A stretch of DNA of 64,000 bases, taken from positions 2,264,001 to 2,328,000 of the forward strand of contig AP024710.1 in the NCBI GenBank assembly GCA_024363285.1, read 5' to 3'. A program made the translations under genes and the position numbers. This document shows, piece by piece, positions 1-6,815 of the stretch (position 1 is the first letter of the stretch; each line of letters begins with the position of its first letter). Under the pieces are notes generated by a model. That model was not told the DNA's origin. It did not search any database and worked only from the letters and a program-made list of their open reading frames with translations. The DNA is from Leptolinea sp. HRD-7 (GTDB lineage Bacteria > Chloroflexota > Anaerolineae > Anaerolineales > Anaerolineaceae).

Positions 1-267
1 GCAAATTTACTTGGAGTTGCCGGCATGATCCTTGCTGCGCCTGTTCTGGCTACACTTCAATTGTTCTTTCGATATGTGTTGCGAAAAATGTTCGATAAAG
101 ATCCCTGGGAAGGGGTTGATTTTGAACCGCATAAAAAAGAGACCGGGATATTTATGCCCGGTATTGGTTTGTTCATAAAAAGTTTTGTCTCTAAAATAGT
201 AAATTTCGAAAAAAAGAAGAACATTGCTCAGCCTTCAAATAAAAAACAGGGAGACCACAATGAATAA
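1..267 (+). CDS. AI-2E family transporter (UPF0118/PerM), C-terminal end only
   Basis: The reading frame is open from base 1 and the gene begins outside the window, so only the last 88 residues are seen. They start with a hydrophobic stretch containing the Gly-rich GVAGMILAAP run, then an RYV-R segment and a charged cytoplasmic tail. This matches the last membrane helix of the AI-2E/PerM exporter-like family. Members span the inner membrane about eight times; some export autoinducer-2 or act in Na+/H+ antiport, but the substrate cannot be told here. The stop overlaps the start of the next gene by 8 bases, suggesting co-translation. Confidence 0.7.
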   Translation, partial: ANLLGVAGMILAAPVLATLQLFFRYVLRKMFDKDPWEGVDFEPHKKETGIFMPGIGLFIKSFVSKIVNFEKKKNIAQPSNKKQGDHNE

Positions 268-643
268 ACCTTCCCCATTGATCATAATTCTGGTAATTGT
301 CGCGGTAATCGGTCTGACAACGGCAGCTGTTGTTTTCCTGCAAAAATATGTGCCGGATACGATAAAATCCAGTTCGGAAGGCTCTGAAAATGCCAAGGCA
401 GCCAGACGATGTGAAGAGGTTGTTAAAGCTTCCATGCGAGATGCCACCCGGGCGAAATTTACCGGGCAAAAAGTGGTTACTGTGGGCAAAGGCCGCTATC
501 AGATAACCGGTAGTGTTGACGGACCAAATGCCTCTGGAATTATGGTAAGAGGATACTATAATTGTATTTTCAATTTCAACACCAAATCGTTTGATCTGCT
601 TTCTCTGGAAGGCGATGATGTTTGGAAACCGTTGAAAAAATAG
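260..643 (+). CDS. Small membrane-anchored protein of unknown function
   Basis: 127 residues, family not recognised. The ATG at 260 is chosen over an upstream in-frame start at 224 because a GGGAG ribosome site lies just before it and the upstream start would run deep into the preceding gene. Residues about 5-27 form one membrane helix. The rest is a small, probably extracytoplasmic domain with two cysteines (RRCEE and YYNCIF) that could form a disulfide. It overlaps the transporter gene upstream by 8 bases and is followed by another small gene 16 bases on, so the three are likely one operon. Confidence 0.6.
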   Translation: MNKPSPLIIILVIVAVIGLTTAAVVFLQKYVPDTIKSSSEGSENAKAARRCEEVVKASMRDATRAKFTGQKVVTVGKGRYQITGSVDGPNASGIMVRGYYNCIFNFNTKSFDLLSLEGDDVWKPLKK

Positions 644-659
644 TAAAAAGGAGAATAAA

Positions 660-848
660 ATGTCAGACTCAGAACCTATGGTTAAGACGTTAGGTGAAAC
701 CGAGAACTACATGGCCTGGAAAGCAGAAGAACCCGATGGTGAAAGCACTTATCATCTGGATTTAAATAATGTCACACTTCATTTCTTTACCGAAGAATGG
801 AATGAATTTATTGATCTTGTAAAGAAACTCGATAAAGCCACTCTTTAA
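660..848 (+). CDS. Small acidic protein of unknown function
   Basis: 62 residues, not recognised. A clear AGGAG ribosome site sits 7 bases before the ATG. The protein is acidic, has no membrane segment or signal peptide, and ends in a predicted helix (EEWNEFIDLVKKL), so it should be cytosolic. It is the last gene of the short + strand run and is followed by a strong two-way terminator. A real gene is likely from the ribosome site and spacing. Confidence 0.6.
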   Translation: MSDSEPMVKTLGETENYMAWKAEEPDGESTYHLDLNNVTLHFFTEEWNEFIDLVKKLDKATL

Positions 849-911
849 TTCAATAAATCGAATTACCAACCTCGTTCTGTTTGATGCAAGGTTGGCAATT
901 GATAATAACCA

Positions 912-948
912 AAAGAAGAAGCAATTTAAATTGAATTGCTTCTTCTTT
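912..948. terminator. Two-way intrinsic terminator
   Basis: A perfect 15-base inverted repeat (912-926 against 934-948) with a 7-base loop has an A-run on the left and a T-run on the right, so it can end transcription from both sides. It lies between the 62-residue gene and the convergent NuoE-NuoF gene. A second weaker hairpin (ACCAACCT/AGGTTGG) lies just before it, around 868-897. Confidence 0.8.
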
Positions 949-959
949 AACCTGATCAG

Positions 960-2681
960 TCAAGCTATGAGTTCCGGCCACAATTTTAAGGCTGAGAATG
1001 TAGCATTCAGGGCCGTTTTTCCCATTCGGCAAATTGTTCGCTTTTGCATAAGTTCATCAAAGTCATTAAGAACTCGAATTTCTTCTTTTTTAATATTTAA
1101 ATTCCCTGGCTTATTAAAAAGGCTCATTTGGAATAAAGTTCCCTGGGTGCATGAAGGACATTTCCCGCAACATTCGGCAGCAAAAAATTGACTTATTCGT
1201 AAAAGAATTTGTTTTATCTTGCGAGTTTCATTAAACACAACGATCGAACCTGGCCCGAGAGATAGTCCGGATCTGGTTAAGACGTCCAAAGAGATAGGCA
1301 TATCCAGGTCATTGCCGGTCAAGAACTTTCCGCTTACTCCTCCGACGAGAACAGCTTGCAGTCTATGGGAATCTGATAAACCACCACACAAACCATTGAT
1401 GACTTCTCTAAATGTTTTTCCGTATGGAATTTCAACAAGTCCGGGGTTAATGACATCACCGGTCACTGAAATAAGACAAGTCCCTTTTGAAGTGTCTGTT
1501 CCAATTTTTCGAAATTCTTTTGCTCCCATTCGTAAGATTTTTGGGATGTAGCAGAAAGTTTCAACATTATTTATGATAGTTGGCTTGCCAAACAAACCGG
1601 TGGATGTAGGGAATGGGGGTTTTCCCCGAGGGTAGGCGCATTTACCTTCCAGGGATTCCAGAAGCGCAGTCTCTTCACCGCTGGTATATCGGCCGGCACC
1701 CCTGCGGACTTCAATATCAAAGGAATAATTTGAACCCATAATATTTGTTCCAAGAAGCCCGGCCTCACGTGCGTCTATGATGGCGTTTGATAAAACTTGC
1801 AATGCAAATTCGTAATCCCCATTGATATAAATGAATCCTTTTGCTGCCTGTAAAACATATCCGGCAATGATCATTCCTTCTAAAAGACTATGCGGATCAT
1901 CTTCTATAAGTACACGGTCTTTAAAAGAAGTGGGGTCGGCTTCTGACGCGTTGCATACGACAAACCGGGATTTATGACCAGATGTAGCGGCTTTTTCCCA
2001 TTTAATACCGGTAAGAAATGAGTCACCGCCACGGCCGGTAAGACAGGAGGCTTTAATTTCATCAATCACTTTATCACGCGGAGTGGTAAGCACTGTTTTC
2101 AATGCCTGGTAACCGTCTTTACTCCAATATTCCATTAGCGTACATGTACGGTTTTTTCCACAATTTTTCGTTATTATTCTGTTTGTCCCCATTATCATAG
2201 TCTTAGAATGAAATGGACTTGAGCTTATTTGTTTTGATCTACCCTGCTGAAGTGGAATGCGAAGCAATTCATCTTGAATACTGACTGTTGGCGTATGACA
2301 GCATAATCTAAGGCAAGGAGCTTTTTCAATCAAAAGATCCTCTCCAGAATTGTCCTGGTCGGGGAGATGCCGGATCGTATGAAAAACTGTGTCAACACCG
2401 GCCATCTTACATAAAGGATCGTTACATACGTGTAAAACCGTTTTAGTTACCGGCTTCCTTCGAAAAATCGTATAAAAATTAATGACCTCTTCGATCTCAT
2501 TTACTGGAATTTCAAGACTTTGACTGATATCACGTATCGCGTCATCTGATATGTATCCCTCGAAGTCTTGTGCCGCATGAAGGCAGGGCAATAAGGCAGA
2601 CCGGCTATTTCCCATCTGGAAATGGAGGGTATTTAAGAACATAGAAAGTTCTGGAAGGATGACTGTATCCATTTTTTCCAT
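960..2681 (-). CDS. NuoE-NuoF fusion, NADH-binding diaphorase subunit
   Basis: 573 residues. Residues 1-150 are a NuoE/24-kDa thioredoxin-like domain with the [2Fe-2S] ligands C86, C91, C123 and C127 (C-x4-C, C-x3-C). Residues about 180-573 are a NuoF/51-kDa domain: FMN loop GRGGDSF at 216-222 (usual form GRGGAGF), NAD-site block around 243-260, GEETALLES at 335-343, and the [4Fe-4S] ligands C505, C508, C511 and C551. It should oxidise NADH and pass electrons to a partner, as in complex I, formate dehydrogenase or bifurcating hydrogenase modules. No partner gene is nearby. The start is fixed by GGAGG 7 bases upstream. Several usually fixed loop residues are changed, so activity is likely but not certain. 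Confidence 0.85.
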   Translation of the reverse strand: MEKMDTVILPELSMFLNTLHFQMGNSRSALLPCLHAAQDFEGYISDDAIRDISQSLEIPVNEIEEVINFYTIFRRKPVTKTVLHVCNDPLCKMAGVDTVFHTIRHLPDQDNSGEDLLIEKAPCLRLCCHTPTVSIQDELLRIPLQQGRSKQISSSPFHSKTMIMGTNRIITKNCGKNRTCTLMEYWSKDGYQALKTVLTTPRDKVIDEIKASCLTGRGGDSFLTGIKWEKAATSGHKSRFVVCNASEADPTSFKDRVLIEDDPHSLLEGMIIAGYVLQAAKGFIYINGDYEFALQVLSNAIIDAREAGLLGTNIMGSNYSFDIEVRRGAGRYTSGEETALLESLEGKCAYPRGKPPFPTSTGLFGKPTIINNVETFCYIPKILRMGAKEFRKIGTDTSKGTCLISVTGDVINPGLVEIPYGKTFREVINGLCGGLSDSHRLQAVLVGGVSGKFLTGNDLDMPISLDVLTRSGLSLGPGSIVVFNETRKIKQILLRISQFFAAECCGKCPSCTQGTLFQMSLFNKPGNLNIKKEEIRVLNDFDELMQKRTICRMGKTALNATFSALKLWPELIA

Positions 2682-3111
2682 TTCAAACCTCCAGGTTCGT
2701 AGTTCTGATTATCTACCCGGTCATTAATGAAAAACCTTGATGTATCCCGGTTTTCATGCAGGTCGGTGTTGGTTTTTAATGTTCAGGTATTCTGTGTGGG
2801 TAATTTGATGTACCTGTCTAATCGGGTGATGTTTATAGCCCACCAATGAAGATTGTGGTTTATCCGATGAATGTCTCTAAATTGTTACTGTGAATTATGA
2901 AAAATGAAACTACGGAGTATGCAACCGCGTAGCTGTGATCTTTAAATGCCGGTAGTGTAAATCAATCTATTGGTAGGCTATGAAAATCATGTTGGTTCTA
3001 TAAATCAAATAGAACCCGTTACGTATTATTATTGTACAACATAGCGCAATACCCTTTATTGGCTGAAAAAATACTCCTATATGGTACAATATTTCTATAA
3101 AAAGAGAGACT
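2682..3111. other. 430-base divergent intergenic region
   Basis: It separates the leftward NuoE-NuoF gene from the rightward SIS/dinB operon. No convincing gene is seen. It holds an inverted repeat GGTTCTA/TAGAACC (2994-3000 and 3010-3016, 9-base spacer) and two inward copies of ATTGTAC/GTACAAT (3031-3037 and 3084-3090), the second coinciding with a -10 box. These could be operator sites, but no regulator can be named. Confidence 0.5.
3059..3090 (+). promoter_or_regulatory. Candidate promoter of the SIS-dinB operon
   Basis: An extended -10 (TGgTACAAT, 3082-3090) lies 21 bases before the ATG at 3112. A weak TTGGCT at 3059 is 20 bases further up, which is too far for a good -35, so recognition would depend on the extended -10. 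Confidence 0.4.
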
Positions 3112-4170
3112 ATGAATCTAGATGATCTTAATTCAATTTCTGTAATTGATTCTTCCGGTTTTATCCAATTAATCCGGAAAATGCCTGATTATATTCGGTC
3201 TGCCTGGCAGGCAGGATGTGGGTTTAATTCAAAGATAGAAGGAAAAATTTCCCGAATCATTCTTTGCAGTACCGGCATGCCACACATAACCGATCGGATT
3301 CTGGCAGCTTATCTAAATAATAGTTCTTCCATCCAGGTTTCAATAAATACCGGCGAATTGTTACCTGAATGGGTTTTTGATGGGCAGTCCTTGGTCATTG
3401 TTTTTAGCCAGACCGGCACTGAACCCGAACTAAATCGACAATTGGTACAATGTTCAAGAAAGAATTGTCACCTGCTCTCCATTTTCCCTGAAGGGAATGA
3501 GGCTAAAGGGGTTGAATCAGCCGGATTATCACATTATTCTCTCACTTATTCCTGCCCATCAAAAATAATTTTTATTTACACTTTCTTTTTTACTTTGGGT
3601 TTGTTGGCATCAATGGGATTGGTGATGGCGAATGAAGGTGAGATAGTTGACCTTGTATCTGAACTAGAAAAAACTTGCAATCAGCTCGATCTATCCAATC
3701 CGATCATGTCTAACCCGGCTAAGAGGCTGGCCGGGCAGTTCATGAACCGGCTTGTAACTCTTTTCGCGTCTGAAGCTATGGTTGATGTAGCCAATCTCTG
3801 GAAAGCGCAAATTAATGAAAACGCTAAAGCCTGGGCACAGGTGGAAGATATCAGTACCGCAAGCCGTTCCACTGCAGGTGCTATGTGCTTTCCAGAAGCT
3901 TCACTGACACAAATGATGACTATCTTTCTAGAATCGCCTTTTGATACGCCTGTATGTCTAGCGGCTTCAGGCAAATTGCGTGAGCTATTTATGGTAGAAG
4001 GTTTCAATACCGATTATTATGTTCCATCCGGAAATACTCCATTAAAAGCAATATGGAACGCGATCATCTTTGGCATATTTGTCAGCTATTATCTGGCGAT
4101 TGCCTATGGTATCGATCCTTTCCCCAACCCGGCAATAGAAGAGATGGTCAATTTCCTTTCTGAAATGTGA
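3112..4170 (+). CDS. SIS-domain protein, divergent bifunctional PGI/PMI family
   Basis: 352 residues with the layout of archaeal-type phosphoglucose/phosphomannose isomerases: an N-terminal SIS domain, a second SIS domain, the INENAK segment at 234-239, and a C-terminal tail ending in a DP...P.IE pattern. That family interconverts fructose-6-P with glucose-6-P or mannose-6-P. The sugar-phosphate loops are degenerate: the first reads STGMPHIT (53-60) where GMGGS-type sequence is usual, the second SQTGTEPE (99-106) where SYSGNTEE is usual, and the PELNHNE active-site block after INENAK is missing. It may have changed substrate or lost catalysis. dinB follows 13 bases later in the same operon. 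Confidence 0.65.
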   Translation: MNLDDLNSISVIDSSGFIQLIRKMPDYIRSAWQAGCGFNSKIEGKISRIILCSTGMPHITDRILAAYLNNSSSIQVSINTGELLPEWVFDGQSLVIVFSQTGTEPELNRQLVQCSRKNCHLLSIFPEGNEAKGVESAGLSHYSLTYSCPSKIIFIYTFFFTLGLLASMGLVMANEGEIVDLVSELEKTCNQLDLSNPIMSNPAKRLAGQFMNRLVTLFASEAMVDVANLWKAQINENAKAWAQVEDISTASRSTAGAMCFPEASLTQMMTIFLESPFDTPVCLAASGKLRELFMVEGFNTDYYVPSGNTPLKAIWNAIIFGIFVSYYLAIAYGIDPFPNPAIEEMVNFLSEM

Positions 4171-4183
4171 TCTGGAAGGGTTT

Positions 4184-5380
4184 ATGAAGATTCGTAAGAT
4201 CCTCCACATGGACCTGGATGCTTTTTTTTGCTCCGTGGAAGAACTGCGAAATCCTTCATTAAAGGGGAAGGCTTTCGCGGTTGGTGGACAACCGGGAACC
4301 CGGGGAGTTATTTCAACCGCCTCATATGCTGCCCGTAAGTTCGGGATACATTCTGCCATGCCGACGGGCAGGGCATTGAAGTTGTGTCCGGGGTTAATCC
4401 TCGTTTCATCTTTCCATTCAGAATATGCGGAAATGTCAAAAAAGGTGATGCAAATTGTTGGTGACTTTTCTCCCCTTGTTGAAATACTTTCCATTGACGA
4501 GGCATTTCTTGATGTCAGTGACCTGCCGGATACTCCTTTACAAATTGCCCGTCATCTGCAATCACGAATTAATCGAGAAACACAGCTTCCCTGTTCGATC
4601 GGCGGCGCCACGAACATGCTGGTGGCAAAGATCGCCAATGATTATGGGAAACACCTGCACAAGGATCCTACGCCTCCAAACGCCATAACCATTGTGGAAC
4701 CCGGTACAGAGGCCTCATTTCTTGCTCCACTGCCCATAGACGCGCTATGGGGTGTTGGCCCCAAAACGGCGGAACGAATGACCACACTTCACATCCATAC
4801 CATAGGAGATCTGGCGAAACGGTCGATGGATGAGATGATCAGGTTATTTGGTCAGAGCGGGTGTGACCTGTTGGAACGCGCCAAAGGGATTGATACGCGT
4901 GAAATTCAAGTGGAGCATGAGGCAAAATCTATCAGCCAGGAGACGACTTTTGATAACGATACGGCTGATGAAGAATACCTGCTGAAAACTATCCGTCGGC
5001 TTTCGGCAAATGTGGGAACCCAGTTACGAAAACAGGAAATTACTGCGAAAACGATCCGCATAAAGATTCGTTGGGCGAGTTTTGAAACTCACACCCGGCA
5101 ACTGGCTTTAACCTATCCAACAGATCGAGACTCGGTCATCACGGCGGCAGCCATTGATCTGTTTCACAAGATATGGAGTAAAGGCAAAAAGGTTCGTTTG
5201 ATCGGAGTCGGAGCAGCCCAGTTCACCCGAGAGGCGATTCAATTGAATCTTTTAGAAAAAACAGATGATCGCGAAGAACGTCTTTTGCGTTCAGTTGACG
5301 AGCTGCGTGAACGGTTTGGTAAACAAATTCTGATACGCGGTTTTGACCTGCCTGAGGTTAAAAATAATCATACTCTATAG
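4184..5380 (+). CDS. dinB: DNA polymerase IV (Y-family translesion polymerase)
   Basis: 398 residues, full length. The palm motif HMDLDAFF supplies D10, and SIDEAF supplies D105 and E106, the three metal-binding carboxylates. Helix-hairpin-helix and little-finger regions follow. A QLNLLE segment near residue 352, followed by an RLL..DELRERFG helix, matches the usual clamp-binding and C-terminal region of DinB. It copies past damaged bases with low fidelity. It is translated with the SIS gene 13 bases upstream. The stop overlaps the stop of the convergent GT4 gene by 6 bases, with no terminator between them. Confidence 0.95.
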   Translation: MKIRKILHMDLDAFFCSVEELRNPSLKGKAFAVGGQPGTRGVISTASYAARKFGIHSAMPTGRALKLCPGLILVSSFHSEYAEMSKKVMQIVGDFSPLVEILSIDEAFLDVSDLPDTPLQIARHLQSRINRETQLPCSIGGATNMLVAKIANDYGKHLHKDPTPPNAITIVEPGTEASFLAPLPIDALWGVGPKTAERMTTLHIHTIGDLAKRSMDEMIRLFGQSGCDLLERAKGIDTREIQVEHEAKSISQETTFDNDTADEEYLLKTIRRLSANVGTQLRKQEITAKTIRIKIRWASFETHTRQLALTYPTDRDSVITAAAIDLFHKIWSKGKKVRLIGVGAAQFTREAIQLNLLEKTDDREERLLRSVDELRERFGKQILIRGFDLPEVKNNHTL

Positions 5381-6655
5381 GGTTTCCAGGTGTTCTCCGC
5401 TGGATTTCACAAGCGGATACGACAAAGTCTCATCATACAGTTTAATAATTTCGCGGGTAATTATGTCCCAATCGTATGAACGGGCTGCTGCCGCGGCCTG
5501 TTCACCAAGGCGGTCGCGCAATAAGCGGTCGTGGTAGAGTGTCAACAACCGTTGACTCAGGGCTTCTGCGTCTCCATCTGGTACCACATAACCGGTTACG
5601 CCATCCTGTACTAAAAATGCCAGTCCGCCTACCTGTGAAGCTACTACGGGAGTTCCACAGGCCATAGCTTCAAGGGCTACCATGCCGAAGGATTCATAAA
5701 AGGACGGAACAACAACTGTTTCGGCGGCTGAGTAATAATAAGGGAGAGTATCCTGTGCTTTTTTCCCGAGGAAAATTACCATTTTTTGCAGATCAAGATC
5801 ATCACGCATGGCAAGTAGACGGGCCATCTCTGCGTTCATTTCATCGGGCGAGACATCGGGCTCGCCGCCGATGACCACCAGGTACATCGGACAGCACGAA
5901 CCGGTAGATGATTTTCGTAATAAGGCCAGGGCACGAAGAAGTGTTTCCAATCCTTTTAGCGGTTCGATGCGGCCGACGAACAGGATCATTCGCTGTTCCT
6001 GGGGAATGCCCACTACATCTTTGGCTTCGTCTTTGGGTATTGGATAGAATCTTGACAGATCAACTCCCGGAGGGATAACCCGTATTTTTGACGCCTGTGC
6101 GTGATAAAGGCGTTCCAATTGGGCCCGTTCTGCCAGCGTGGCCGCAACCAAACGGTTTGCCTCGCGAATGACTTTGGTCTCACCGTCAATGCGGTAGTCT
6201 CCTTCAATTTCTGATTCGCTGCGGGCAATGCGGTTCTTCATTAACCCCAGGGTATGGAACATCGTGATCACCGGGCTCTGCCAATGATCGCGCAATGATA
6301 ATGCCGAAAGGCCGGACATCCAGTAGTGGCTGTGAACAAGGTCATACTGAAGTCCACGTTCAACCGCGAATTTGAGGATACCTTCAGTAAACACCGGGAT
6401 ATGAGTGGAAAGCTGCTGTTTAGGGAGGGGGATTTCGGGTCCGGCAGGGATGTGAACCACGCGGTTGCCATACCCGAGGTCATGTAATACATGCGGAATA
6501 TGCTCATCCTGCGAACGGGTAAAAACATCCACATGAACTCCGGCCCGGCCAAGGTGACTTGTTAGTTCCCGCACATAGACGTTCATTCCACCGGTATCTT
6601 TGCCACCTAATGTAGCCAGCGGGCAGGTATGATAAGAAAGCATCGCGATATTCAT
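5375..6655 (-). CDS. GT4 glycosyltransferase, MshA/sucrose-synthase-like
   Basis: 426 residues from the ATG at 6655; a TTG at 6664 is an alternative. The N-terminal Rossmann domain has the GGMNVYVREL loop, typical of MshA (D-inositol-3-phosphate glycosyltransferase), sucrose-phosphate synthase and relatives. The C-terminal donor domain has FVGRIEPLKG and the E-x7-E motif in ESFGMVALEAMACGTPVV. It should transfer a sugar from an NDP-sugar with retention of configuration. The acceptor cannot be read from the sequence; it stands alone, so mycothiol-type synthesis is not supported by neighbours. The stop is convergent with dinB. Confidence 0.85.
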   Translation of the reverse strand: MNIAMLSYHTCPLATLGGKDTGGMNVYVRELTSHLGRAGVHVDVFTRSQDEHIPHVLHDLGYGNRVVHIPAGPEIPLPKQQLSTHIPVFTEGILKFAVERGLQYDLVHSHYWMSGLSALSLRDHWQSPVITMFHTLGLMKNRIARSESEIEGDYRIDGETKVIREANRLVAATLAERAQLERLYHAQASKIRVIPPGVDLSRFYPIPKDEAKDVVGIPQEQRMILFVGRIEPLKGLETLLRALALLRKSSTGSCCPMYLVVIGGEPDVSPDEMNAEMARLLAMRDDLDLQKMVIFLGKKAQDTLPYYYSAAETVVVPSFYESFGMVALEAMACGTPVVASQVGGLAFLVQDGVTGYVVPDGDAEALSQRLLTLYHDRLLRDRLGEQAAAAARSYDWDIITREIIKLYDETLSYPLVKSSGEHLETL

Positions 6656-6669
6656 AATGCTCAATTGTA

Positions 6670-6699
6670 TTGTATTTTCGCGGATTGGTTTGGTATAAT
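6670..6699 (+). promoter_or_regulatory. Promoter of tRNA-Thr
   Basis: TTGTAT (6670-6675), 18-base spacer, TATAAT (6694-6699) with an extended -10 TG at 6691-6692. The -10 ends 9 bases before the mature tRNA, as expected for a tRNA promoter. Confidence 0.7.
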
Positions 6700-6708
6700 C
6701 ACTGCCAC

Positions 6709-6781
6709 GCCACCGTAGCTCAGCTGGCAGAGCAGACGTTTCGTAAACGCCAGGTCATGGGTCCGAATCCCATCGGTGGCT
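6709..6781 (+). tRNA. tRNA-Thr (anticodon CGT)
   Basis: Cloverleaf read by eye: acceptor GCCACCG/CGGTGGC, D-stem GCTC/GAGC, anticodon loop TTCGTAA giving CGT (reads ACG), T-arm ATGGG-TCCGAAT-CCCAT, discriminator T. The anticodon stem has one A-C mismatch. CCA is not encoded. It stands alone between the divergent GT4 gene and the convergent histidine kinase gene. Confidence 0.93.
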
Positions 6782-6815
6782 CAAATTAGTATCATGCAGA
6801 ATTAATTAGCTCCCG

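Noticed and set aside
960-2681. Part of a bifurcating hydrogenase or formate dehydrogenase operon
   Set aside because: No hydrogenase or dehydrogenase gene is present on either side and terminators isolate the gene.
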